Shown: in pieces, positions 1 to 5,728 of the stretch
How the letters are laid out: each line of letters starts with the position of its first letter
How positions within the stretch are numbered: position 1 is the first letter of the stretch
The notes under the pieces: generated by a model
The model's input: the letters and a program-made list of their open reading frames with translations, nothing else
Told to the model about the DNA's origin: nothing
The model's database searches: none
From: Thermoleophilia bacterium
GTDB taxonomy: Bacteria; Actinomycetota; Thermoleophilia; Gaiellales; SKUG01
Assembly: GCA_025964465.1 (NCBI GenBank)
Contig: JAOPYS010000226.1
Coordinates: 1 to 10,876 of the forward strand
DNA: 10,876 bases
Direction of reading: 5' to 3'
Program-made: the position numbers and the translations under genes

Positions 1-158
1 GGCATGCGAGCGATCACCTCGGCAGCGTCGCAGAGCAGCAGCTCGATGCCGAGCTCGCCGAGCGAGCTGTCAGCGAGCGCGCGCGTGCCGGGCCGTGGGT
101 CGGCGTCGAGCGCCGGCGCGGACCGCCAGGCCGCGTAGTCCACGGCCGAGTGGGTCAA
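1..158 (-). CDS. Partial hypothetical protein, truncated by the window edge
   Basis: This reading frame runs on the minus strand from a TTG at 156-158 to the left edge without a stop, giving about 52 residues. The translation begins LTHSAVDYAAWRSAPALDAD and continues into a segment rich in Leu, Ala and Glu (around SLGELGIELLLCDAAEVIARM), which reads like genuine globular protein. The TTG shares bases with the TGA stop of the upstream small gene (TTGA, 155-158), the arrangement typical of translational coupling. An in-frame GTG at 141-143 is an alternative start. I see no clear Shine-Dalgarno sequence for either. I do not recognise the family and the C-terminal part is outside the window, so no function is offered. 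It is probably co-transcribed with the 81-residue gene before it. Confidence 0.5.
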   Translation of the reverse strand, partial: MTHSAVDYAAWRSAPALDADPRPGTRALADSSLGELGIELLLCDAAEVIARM

Positions 159-400
159 GCGGTGGGGTCGGTGACGGTGCCGAGGTCGGTCTTGCCGAGG
201 CGGTCGAGCATGCGCTGGAACGCGGCGTCGCGCAGCGAGCCGACAAGGTCGGCCGCGCCGGGGCGGGTGTGCTCGATCGTGAGCGGCTGCATGCGGCGCG
301 GGGCGCGGGGTGCGGTCGCCGGCGTGGTGGGGGCGGCATCCGGCATCCCGTCGATCGGTCGGATCGGAAGGGGTCGCATGATGGATGCGGGGGTGATCAT
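155..400 (-). CDS. Small hypothetical protein (81 aa)
   Basis: An ATG at 398-400 opens an 81-residue frame ending in TGA at 155-157. An AGGAGA sequence lies 10 nt upstream of the start (411-416), and a well-formed promoter lies further upstream (447-474), so expression is well supported. The first 40 residues are rich in Pro, Ala, Arg and Thr and probably disordered. The second half (about residues 40-75, including ADLVGSLRDAAFQRMLDRLG) looks like an amphipathic helix. There are no cysteines, no membrane segment and no signal peptide. The stop overlaps the start of the next gene by 4 nt, so the two products may act together. I do not recognise the family. A short helical tail after a flexible leader could be a partner or regulatory peptide, but that is speculation. 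Confidence 0.6.
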   Translation of the reverse strand: MITPASIMRPLPIRPIDGMPDAAPTTPATAPRAPRRMQPLTIEHTRPGAADLVGSLRDAAFQRMLDRLGKTDLGTVTDPTA

Positions 401-446
401 GGTGGGGAGGTCTCCTGAAATGGGCAGTGCTTCCGTGCTGATGGAA

Positions 447-474
447 TATTTACAGCCGGATGACCATTAGTCAA
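447..474 (-). promoter_or_regulatory. Sigma-70-type promoter for the small gene pair
   Basis: On the minus strand there is a TTGACT -35 element (469-474), a 16-nt spacer and a TAAATA -10 element (447-452). The surrounding 40 bases are much richer in A and T than the rest of the window. Transcription would start near 440, leaving a leader of about 40 nt that carries the AGGAGA ribosome-binding site at 411-416. This is the best match to a vegetative promoter in the window. Start-site position is inferred. Confidence 0.65.
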
Positions 475-513
475 GAAATACTTCGCCACCATCGGGAGAA
501 ATACGGCGAATAC

Positions 514-540
514 GGCCATCCGGAGCGTCCGGGGGCGGCC
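514..540 (-). terminator. Possible hairpin downstream of the prepilin gene
   Basis: CCGGA (520-524) and TCCGG (528-532) form a perfect 5-bp stem with a 3-nt loop. GGCC blocks at 514-517 and 537-540 can extend it across an internal loop. It begins 9 nt past the prepilin stop in the minus direction, and a moderately T-rich stretch follows. The stem is short and there is no real U-tract, so this is a weak terminator candidate that could also be chance in GC-rich DNA. Confidence 0.25.
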
Positions 541-549
541 ACCCCGCAA

Positions 550-1056
550 TCAGCAGCGAGGGATGGCGTTCGCGTTGCCCAGATGGCAGGTGGGTGCCGG
601 CGTCCAGCCTTCGGAGGCAGAGGCGCGCGTCCACACCTTGATGTCGAAGGCCGGCCCGGCGCCTTGGGCGCAGTAGGAGATGTGGCCGAACGACCCGCCC
701 GCTGGAGCCCCGCAGGCCAAGCTCACCGAGACCCGCCCACCCGCCACGGCGTCGGGCACGGCACGCAGGTACGGCTTGCCGAGCAGGTTCAGGGGCCCCG
801 CGGTGCCCGAGAGCCCTGTCGGGTTGAGGTTGGCGTGGTCGGCCTGGTACTGGCCGATCGCCTGCGCGTAGGCGGAGGCGGCCGCCTTCGTCTCCTTGGC
901 GTACGTGGAGCTCTTGGCCCCGCGGAAGCTGAGCATGATCGCCGCCAGCAGGATGGCGAGGATGACCATGGCGACGATCAGCTCGATCACGCCGAACCCG
1001 GCCTCGTGCGTACGCGAGCGGGTGCGTGCGGGACGGTTGTCGTGGCGAGCGGGCAT
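550..1056 (-). CDS. Type IV prepilin-like protein with N-methylation motif
   Basis: The 168-residue protein has a basic 20-residue leader ending in Gly. Phe21 follows, the glutamate typical of prepilins is at position 5 of the mature chain (Glu25), and an unbroken hydrophobic helix covers about residues 21-42 (FGVIELIVAMVILAILLAAI). This is the class III signal cut and N-methylated by prepilin peptidase (PilD/ComC type). The globular part contains four cysteines (115, 129, 157, 168), enough for two disulphides, the last closing at the C-terminus. The ATG at 1056 is preferred because GGGGA lies 8 nt upstream; ATGs at 1071 and 1239 are longer alternatives that give an unusually long leader. Major or minor pilin or a pseudopilin are all possible. 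No other pilus assembly gene is in the window, so it is an orphan here. Confidence 0.85.
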   Translation of the reverse strand: MPARHDNRPARTRSRTHEAGFGVIELIVAMVILAILLAAIMLSFRGAKSSTYAKETKAAASAYAQAIGQYQADHANLNPTGLSGTAGPLNLLGKPYLRAVPDAVAGGRVSVSLACGAPAGGSFGHISYCAQGAGPAFDIKVWTRASASEGWTPAPTCHLGNANAIPRC

Positions 1057-1143
1057 GCAGGCGTTCCCCATGGGCGCGGGTGGGCACCCAACCATCGGCG
1101 CGATGCGCGTGCGGCTTGAGGGATCGCCAGCCCCCGCCGGTGG

Positions 1144-1149
1144 TATGGT
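1144..1149 (+). promoter_or_regulatory. Candidate -10 element for a leaderless ychJ-like mRNA
   Basis: TATGGT fits the actinobacterial TANNNT -10 pattern and ends 7 nt before the ATG at 1157, the spacing expected if transcription begins at the start codon itself. No Shine-Dalgarno sequence precedes that ATG, which agrees with a leaderless transcript. No good -35 element is visible. The overlapping ATG at 1145 could instead be the true start. Confidence 0.35.
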
Positions 1150-1156
1150 CGCGGCC

Positions 1157-1663
<507 letters not shown>

Positions 1664-1673
1664 GCGGCTCGGG

Positions 1674-1949
1674 TCACCCCACGTCGCGGGCCGTGTAGCC
1701 GCACGACTCGCACTGCGTGCGGCCGTACTCGAGCGTCACCAGCTCGCCGGCCCCGCAGATGGGACAGCGCACGCCGTGCTCGACCTCCTCGACGATGTCG
1801 TCGGCGCTCGAGAAGTGGGAGAACGAGTGCCCGCACTCGTGGCAGAAGTCGTCGCCCGCGAGGTCGGGCGCGCCGCACCCGGGACAGTCCGGCCGGGTCA
1901 CGGCTCGGGGCGCCTCGCCGGGTGGCTCGTCATCGCCGATCGTCCACAC
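1674..1949 (-). CDS. Small double zinc-ribbon protein
   Basis: Two four-cysteine clusters are plain in the sequence. With the GTG start at 1949 (91 aa) they are CPGC (22-25) with CHEC (36-39), and CPIC (62-65) with CESC (80-83), separated by an acidic linker around SSADDIVEEVEHG. Each cluster fits one Zn2+ in a zinc-ribbon fold. Such small ribbon proteins bind nucleic acids or protein partners; nothing here says which. The start is uncertain: GTG 1949 has a G-rich upstream stretch, while GTG 1901 would give a 75-residue protein starting just before the first cysteine pair. No ATG is available. The gene follows the LysR gene on the same strand after about 31 nt, so co-transcription is likely, and it converges on the YchJ-like gene with a 10-nt gap. 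Confidence 0.75.
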   Translation of the reverse strand: MWTIGDDEPPGEAPRAVTRPDCPGCGAPDLAGDDFCHECGHSFSHFSSADDIVEEVEHGVRCPICGAGELVTLEYGRTQCESCGYTARDVG

Positions 1950-1980
1950 CCCGACCACCCCCGGTCCCCGGTCCCTCGCA

Positions 1981-2883
1981 TCACCACTCGCGCGCGGCTC
2001 GCACGATGCGCTCGTGTACCCGGGCGAGCGAGGGTCGACGCAGTGCCCCCGACCGCCACGCCAGGTAGAGGCGCGAGTTGGGCGGGGATCCGGGCTCGAG
2101 CAGGCGCACGAGCTGTCCGCGCTCGCGGGCCTCGGCCGTGGTGTGGGCCGGCAGCACCGTGATGCCGACGTCGCGCAGCGCGAACTGCAGCGATGCGCGC
2201 AGGCTGTTGGCCACGAACATGGCACGCAGGCGCGCCGGCGTGTCGAACACGGTCTGCCAGTAGATGCGCACGAGCGGCAGGTCCTCGTCGTAGGCAGCGA
2301 TCGGTACGTGCGCCAGTGCAGCGGCCCCGGCCCGCCCCTCCGACAGCGTGCCGAGCCGGCGCTGCCACGCCGGCGTGCCGACGAGGTCGAGGTACTCCAC
2401 GTAGAGCGGCATCGTCTCGATGCCGGGGCGCCGTGCGTCCACCGTGAGCACCGCGAGGTCCAGCTCGCCGGCGGCGAGCCGGTCGAGCACCGGCGCGTCG
2501 ACCCCGAAGTACATCCGCACCCGCAGGCCCTCGTCGGACATGAACGGCAGCAGCTCGGGCAGCACACGGACGCCGAGGAACTCCTCGGGCCCGCCGATGT
2601 AGACGGACTCGCCCACCGCGTCGACCGTGGCGCCGCTCGGGTCGAGCGCGCCCTCGAGCGCGTCGATGTGGGTGGCGACCGCCTGCGCGAGCTCGCGGCC
2701 GGCGGCGGTGGGCACGACCCCGCGTGGAGCCCTGCGGAAGAGGGGCTTGCCCACCTGCCCCTCGAGCGAGCGGATCTGGACGCTGACGGCCGGCTGGGTG
2801 ACGTGCAGTTCGGCGGCCGCGCGCGTGAAGGTGCCCGCCCGGTACACGGCCAGGAAGGTCCTGAGCAGCTGGATGTCGGCCAC
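1981..2883 (-). CDS. LysR-family transcriptional regulator
   Basis: The 300-residue length is standard for LysR regulators. Residues 1-60 form the winged helix-turn-helix, with the family signature AGTFTRAAAELHVTQPAVSVQI (about residues 16-37) and the wing sequence GKPLFRR. Residues about 90-295 form the two-lobed effector-binding domain, whose ligand cannot be read from sequence. The start is GTG at 2881-2883, supported by GGAG 6 nt upstream; an ATG just before it is out of frame. LysR proteins act as tetramers and commonly control the divergent neighbour, here the unknown gene at 3042. The AT-rich dyads at 2921-2950 are the natural operator candidates and would also allow autoregulation. 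The zinc-ribbon gene follows on the same strand. Confidence 0.95.
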   Translation of the reverse strand: MADIQLLRTFLAVYRAGTFTRAAAELHVTQPAVSVQIRSLEGQVGKPLFRRAPRGVVPTAAGRELAQAVATHIDALEGALDPSGATVDAVGESVYIGGPEEFLGVRVLPELLPFMSDEGLRVRMYFGVDAPVLDRLAAGELDLAVLTVDARRPGIETMPLYVEYLDLVGTPAWQRRLGTLSEGRAGAAALAHVPIAAYDEDLPLVRIYWQTVFDTPARLRAMFVANSLRASLQFALRDVGITVLPAHTTAEARERGQLVRLLEPGSPPNSRLYLAWRSGALRRPSLARVHERIVRAAREW

Positions 2884-2920
2884 GCCATTCTCCGATCAGG
2901 TGGTGGATCGAGCGCCCACC

Positions 2921-2950
2921 TATAACTGAGATTATGGCACGATGCCGTAA
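2921..2950. promoter_or_regulatory. AT-rich divergent control region with inverted repeats
   Basis: Between the divergent LysR gene and the unknown gene at 3042 lies DNA much richer in A and T than its surroundings. It contains an imperfect palindrome TTATGGCA-CGA-TGCCGTAA (2932-2950, 7 of 8 pairs matching). Overlapping it is a shorter dyad ATAA-N6-TTAT (2922-2935). Pairs of such sites next to a LysR gene are the usual layout of recognition and activation sites. Candidate -10 elements on the minus strand are CATAAT (2931-2936) and TATAGG (2919-2924), both inside the dyads, but neither has a good -35. Confidence 0.5.
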
Positions 2951-3041
2951 GCATTATTGGATTTATCGTCCGTCGCAGCGGTACGGTGCGGTCCGCAGGT
3001 CACCCCGATCTTCTGGGAGAGCTGCGCGACGAAAGGCACGG

Positions 3042-3503
3042 ATGCGACTCACACTGGACATGGACCGTCCAACCACCGCGAGCGTCCCGCCCCTGCGGGC
3101 GGCCGGCGTCGTGGACGCCAACCGCAACCTCGCCGAGGTGCGCGTCCGCGTGCTGGACCGCGACGATCGCGTCACCTTCACCTCGCACCTGCAGCTCGTC
3201 GCGGGAGGGCGACTGGGTGCGGAGCAGGGGTACGCGACGCTGCGTGACGCGATGGCCGAGCTGGCCGGGCTGACGCGCGGGGAGCGCACGCCCGGCGCCG
3301 TCGTCCTGGAGCGCGAGGGGCGATTCTTCGGGCACCTGCTCAAGGGTCGCGACCTCGAGGCGGGGCTGCGTGCCCCGCTGCGGCGCATGTACTTCGAGAC
3401 GGACGAGCGTGCGCAGGTCGTGGAGCTGCGCTCCGTCGACCGCCACGAGCGCGTCCGCGCGCTGGTGGACGGTGACTGGAACCACCGGTTCCGGATGGAC
3501 TGA
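3042..3503 (+). CDS. Hypothetical protein (153 aa), divergent from LysR
   Basis: ATG 3042 is chosen because AAAGG lies 5 nt upstream and because the longer in-frame extension (ATG 2934) would run through the AT-rich dyads. The protein is soluble, with no membrane segment or cysteine. It is rich in charged residues and seems to alternate short strands (DANRNLAEVRVRVLDRDDRV, about 25-44) with helices (GYATLRDAMAELAGLTRG, about 63-80). A GRFFGHLLKGRDLEAGL segment lies near 93-109. The C-terminal third (RMYFETDERAQVVELRSVD, about 115-133) again looks like beta-strand. I do not recognise the family. Divergence from the LysR gene across an operator-like region suggests that regulator controls it. 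Two hairpins follow the stop. Confidence 0.7.
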   Translation: MRLTLDMDRPTTASVPPLRAAGVVDANRNLAEVRVRVLDRDDRVTFTSHLQLVAGGRLGAEQGYATLRDAMAELAGLTRGERTPGAVVLEREGRFFGHLLKGRDLEAGLRAPLRRMYFETDERAQVVELRSVDRHERVRALVDGDWNHRFRMD

Positions 3504-3521
3504 GATTTCGACCGGGAGGCT

Positions 3522-3586
3522 TGGCGCGCAGGATTTCGCGCGCCATTCGCGGGGGCTCGTCGACCAGGGGAGGCGGCGAGCCCCCG
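3522..3586 (+). terminator. Two consecutive hairpins after the 153-aa gene
   Basis: The first is a perfect 8-bp stem TGGCGCGC/GCGCGCCA (3522-3529 with 3538-3545) around an 8-nt loop. The second is a perfect 10-bp stem CGGGGGCTCG/CGAGCCCCCG (3550-3559 with 3577-3586) around a 17-nt loop. They start 18 nt past the stop codon. Neither is followed by a strong U-tract (the second is followed by GCAATTT), so they resemble the tail-less hairpins reported for high-GC actinobacteria rather than the textbook form. Confidence 0.5.
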
Positions 3587-3687
3587 GCAATTTCCGGGTC
3601 GGGCAGCGGCGGCGCGAGCGGCCAGCCGCCTGTCCGGCGCCGGCCAGCGGTGGCCGCCGGGGCGTCCCGGGGGGCACGCCATCGGCC

Positions 3688-3693
3688 TACAGT
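3688..3693 (+). promoter_or_regulatory. Candidate -10 element for the one-span membrane protein gene
   Basis: TACAGT fits the TANNNT -10 pattern and sits 54 nt before the ATG at 3748 in otherwise GC-rich DNA. The -35 region is GC-rich and unconvincing. The rest of 3587-3747 shows nothing else I can name. Confidence 0.35.
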
Positions 3694-3747
3694 CCACGAG
3701 CGGGCGCCGGCAGGGCGGTCGTGCACGTCGATCGAAGGGCCACGTCC

Positions 3748-4308
3748 ATGTCCACGTACCAGGTTGCCGCACCCGCTCCGTCCCGCTCCTCGGGGGGCGT
3801 CGATGTCGCCGCGTGGGCGCTCGTCGCGCTCGTCGTCGCGGTGGTCTGCGCCGGCGCCGGCTGGGCGATCGCCCGCCAGGATTCGCCCGGCACGGCCGAC
3901 GTGGCTCGCACGGCCGACCTGGCCGGCCGCGACGGTCTCGTCCGCGGCCAGCAGTCCGGCTACGTGCAGGGCGCCGACCAGGGTCGGCGCGAGGCAGCCC
4001 TGCGCGCGAAGGGCGAGGTCGCCACGGCCCGCCAGCAGGCGTCGCGCGACGGCTACCAGGCGGGGTACGACGCAGGCCGCCAGCGCAACGACCCGGGCTA
4101 CGTGCCGAGTGCGTCCACCTTCGGGGCCGGCGCGGACGCGTCGAGCCTGCCCGACCCGCTCGAGACCGGCGGCCTCGGCGCCGACGTGCCCGGCTACTCC
4201 ACGAGCGCCTTCGACGGCTACGGCTACGGCGCGAGCGCGCAGGCGCCCTACACCGGCACGAGCGCCGGCATCACGGGCAACAGCCCGGGCGACGACCTCG
4301 GGTATTGA
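3748..4308 (+). CDS. Single-span membrane protein with Gly/Tyr-rich outer region
   Basis: The start ATG has GAAGGG about 9 nt upstream. The 186-residue protein has a short N-terminal tail rich in Ala, Pro and Ser, one hydrophobic helix at about 20-42 (WALVALVVAVVCAGAGWAIA) and a long hydrophilic remainder. The charge pattern does not fix topology clearly. Residues about 55-110 carry repeated short units of the G-Y-x-x-G or G-x-x-x-G kind (GRDG, RGQQSGYVQG, DGYQAGYDAGRQ) mixed with Ala, Arg and Gln, and are probably helical. Residues about 115-186 are rich in Gly, Ser, Tyr and Asp and probably disordered, ending in Tyr. I do not recognise a named family; similar Gly/Tyr-repeat membrane proteins occur in actinobacterial envelopes. 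It converges on the tandem cNMP gene with a 9-nt gap. Confidence 0.75.
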   Translation: MSTYQVAAPAPSRSSGGVDVAAWALVALVVAVVCAGAGWAIARQDSPGTADVARTADLAGRDGLVRGQQSGYVQGADQGRREAALRAKGEVATARQQASRDGYQAGYDAGRQRNDPGYVPSASTFGAGADASSLPDPLETGGLGADVPGYSTSAFDGYGYGASAQAPYTGTSAGITGNSPGDDLGY

Positions 4309-4317
4309 GCGAGGGGC

Positions 4318-5199
4318 CTACTGGGCGCTGCGCATCCGGCGGAGCACCTCGGCCTGCAGCTGCGGGTTGGACAGCAGGTAGCCGCCGACGAGCCGCTGGA
4401 ACGCCGACCGGGTGATCGACCAGGTGAGCGCGTGCCGCGACACGCGCACGGTGGCCGAACGCGGGGCGTCGAGCAGGAGCGCGGTCTCGCCGAAGAAGTC
4501 GCCCGGCCCGAGCGAGGCGATCCGCTCGCCGTCGCGCAGCACCTCGACCTCACCGTCGAGCAGCACGTAGAAGCGGTCGCCGGCGTCGCCCTGCTGCACG
4601 ATCGGCGCGCGTTCGGGGTACCAGCGCTGCTCGGCCCGGCTCAGCACGTACTCCAGGTCGTGCGGCGGGAGCCGGCGCAACAGGTCGAGCTCCTTGATGC
4701 GCAGGCGCGGTCGCGGCGAGCTCGAGGCCCCCGAGGCTGCGGCGTCCCCCCGCATGCGGTCGCGCTCGCGCAGGAGCCGGAAGACCAGCACGTGCTCGGC
4801 GATCCGCCGGTGGAAGCTGAGCGCGTCGAACGAGAGGGCCCGCAGCGGCAGGTCGCCGTGCACCTGCACCGTGGCGTTGCGGGCCCCGTTGGTGAGCAGG
4901 CCCAGCTCGCCGAAGTAGGAGCCGAGCGTGAGGCGGGCGACGACGCGCTCGACCCCGGCCCGATCGCGTCGCAGCACGTCCGCGCTGCCGCTGCGGATGA
5001 CGTAGAAGCGGCGGGCGTCGTTGTCCTCGCCCTGCGCCACGATGCGCTCGCCGGGGTCGAAGGAGCAGGGCTCGGCCACCTCGGCCAGCTCGCGCAGGGT
5101 GTCGTCGTCCACCTCGTAGAGGATCGGGACGCTGCGCAGGAAACCGAACGACGTGGTGGTCGCTCGTGTGTCGCCACCGTCGTCGAGGATCCCAGCCAT
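4318..5199 (-). CDS. Tandem cyclic nucleotide-binding domain protein, no output domain
   Basis: The 293-residue protein consists of two cyclic nucleotide-binding (Crp/PKA-type) domains, about residues 20-140 and 172-285. Each has a phosphate-binding cassette: GSYFGELGLLTNGARNATV (about 93-111, with Glu98 and Arg107) and GDFFGETALLLDAPRSATV (about 233-251, with Glu238 and Arg247). Both cassettes keep the Glu and Arg that contact the ribose and phosphate, so both may bind ligand. The linker (about 145-168) is rich in Arg, Ser and Ala. There is no helix-turn-helix after either domain, so it is not a Crp-type transcription factor. The arrangement resembles a PKA regulatory subunit without its docking region. 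The ATG at 5199 places the first domain normally, but no good Shine-Dalgarno is seen. It is divergent from the cold-shock gene. Confidence 0.88.
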   Translation of the reverse strand: MAGILDDGGDTRATTTSFGFLRSVPILYEVDDDTLRELAEVAEPCSFDPGERIVAQGEDNDARRFYVIRSGSADVLRRDRAGVERVVARLTLGSYFGELGLLTNGARNATVQVHGDLPLRALSFDALSFHRRIAEHVLVFRLLRERDRMRGDAAASGASSSPRPRLRIKELDLLRRLPPHDLEYVLSRAEQRWYPERAPIVQQGDAGDRFYVLLDGEVEVLRDGERIASLGPGDFFGETALLLDAPRSATVRVSRHALTWSITRSAFQRLVGGYLLSNPQLQAEVLRRMRSAQ

Positions 5200-5323
5200 T
5201 GCGGATCCATCGGCGCAGCCCCGGTCCCTGCCTGTAAGCGTTCGGTTCGAATCGTGTTCGGAGCGCTCGCCGGAGGCGCCGAGGTGGATCGATGCTGGAA
5301 CCACATCGGTCCGGTTCCCGGTG

Positions 5324-5429
5324 TATCCTGTTGTGCGACGGCTTCGTCCCGAGCGCGTGGGACGGCCGGAGGGGGCGGGGGTCCGCGTCGCGGGCGCCGC
5401 CATGACACATCGAGAAAGCGGTACGCAAC
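5324..5429 (+). promoter_or_regulatory. Promoter and leader of the cold-shock gene
   Basis: TATCCT at 5324-5329 is a plausible -10 element. Transcription from near 5336 would give a leader of about 95 nt before the ATG at 5430, in line with the long structured leaders known for csp genes. The leader contains a very GC-rich block (about 5365-5403) able to fold strongly, then a looser stretch with a weak GAGAAAG ribosome-binding site (5412-5418). No clear -35 is visible. Confidence 0.4.
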
Positions 5430-5633
5430 ATGGCACGTGGCACGGTGAAGTGGTTCGACGGTGAAAAGGGGTATGGGTTCATCACCCCCGAGGACGGCAG
5501 CAAGGATCTCTTCTGCCACTTCTCCAACATCTCGGGCTCCGGCTTCCGTTCCCTCGAGGAGGGCCAGCAGGTGCAGTTCGAGGTCGGCGAGGGACGCAAG
5601 GGTCCCGAGGCGACCGAGGTGCAGGCCATCTGA
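5430..5633 (+). CDS. csp: Cold-shock domain protein (CspA family)
   Basis: The 67-residue length and sequence are those of a stand-alone bacterial cold-shock protein, a five-stranded OB-fold that binds single-stranded RNA and DNA. The opening MARGTVKWFDGEKGYGFI contains RNP1 (KGYGFI, residues 13-18), and DLFCHF (26-31) is RNP2. The aromatic contacts Trp8, Phe9, Phe17, Phe28, His30 and Phe31 are present. RNP2 has Leu-Phe-Cys in place of the commoner Val-Phe-Val, and the SGSGFRSLEEGQ stretch (35-46) that follows is typical of actinobacterial members. Such proteins act as RNA chaperones; not all are cold-inducible, and sequence cannot say whether this one is. It is monocistronic: divergent from the cNMP gene and closed by a strong hairpin. 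Confidence 0.97.
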   Translation: MARGTVKWFDGEKGYGFITPEDGSKDLFCHFSNISGSGFRSLEEGQQVQFEVGEGRKGPEATEVQAI

Positions 5634-5659
5634 CCTCCGCACGACTTTCCAGCACGACG

Positions 5660-5691
5660 ACGAGGGGCACATCCTGCGATGTGCCCCTCGT
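5660..5691. terminator. Strong hairpin terminator behind the cold-shock gene
   Basis: A perfect 14-bp stem (5660-5673 with 5678-5691, starting ACGAGGGGCAC) closes a 4-nt CTGC loop, 26 nt past the csp stop. The bases after it (TGCGTTGGTTGGT) are T-rich without being a true U-tract. It lies between two convergent genes, csp and the chemoreceptor gene, so it may stop transcription from both sides; the minus-strand side has no U-tract either. Confidence 0.85.
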
Positions 5692-5728
5692 TGCGTTGGT
5701 TGGTCCGTACAGCTGGTGGTTCGGTGGT

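Noticed and set aside
503..517. Short direct repeat AATACGGC occurring twice near 500-516
   Set aside because: Only two copies, with no spacers or further units, so it is not a CRISPR or iteron array.
1078..1089. GGGTG-GG-CACCC dyad between the prepilin and ychJ-like genes
   Set aside because: Five-base arms in GC-rich DNA are expected by chance and no promoter element is suitably placed.
1717..2925. A 402-codon plus-strand frame opposite the LysR gene
   Set aside because: It is an antisense mirror of the LysR and zinc-ribbon coding sequences; no motif or ribosome-binding site supports it.
2934..3041. N-terminal extension of the 153-residue gene to ATG 2934
   Set aside because: The added 36 residues are mostly basic, are encoded by the AT-rich operator-like region and lack an RBS; ATG 3042 has AAAGG at proper spacing.
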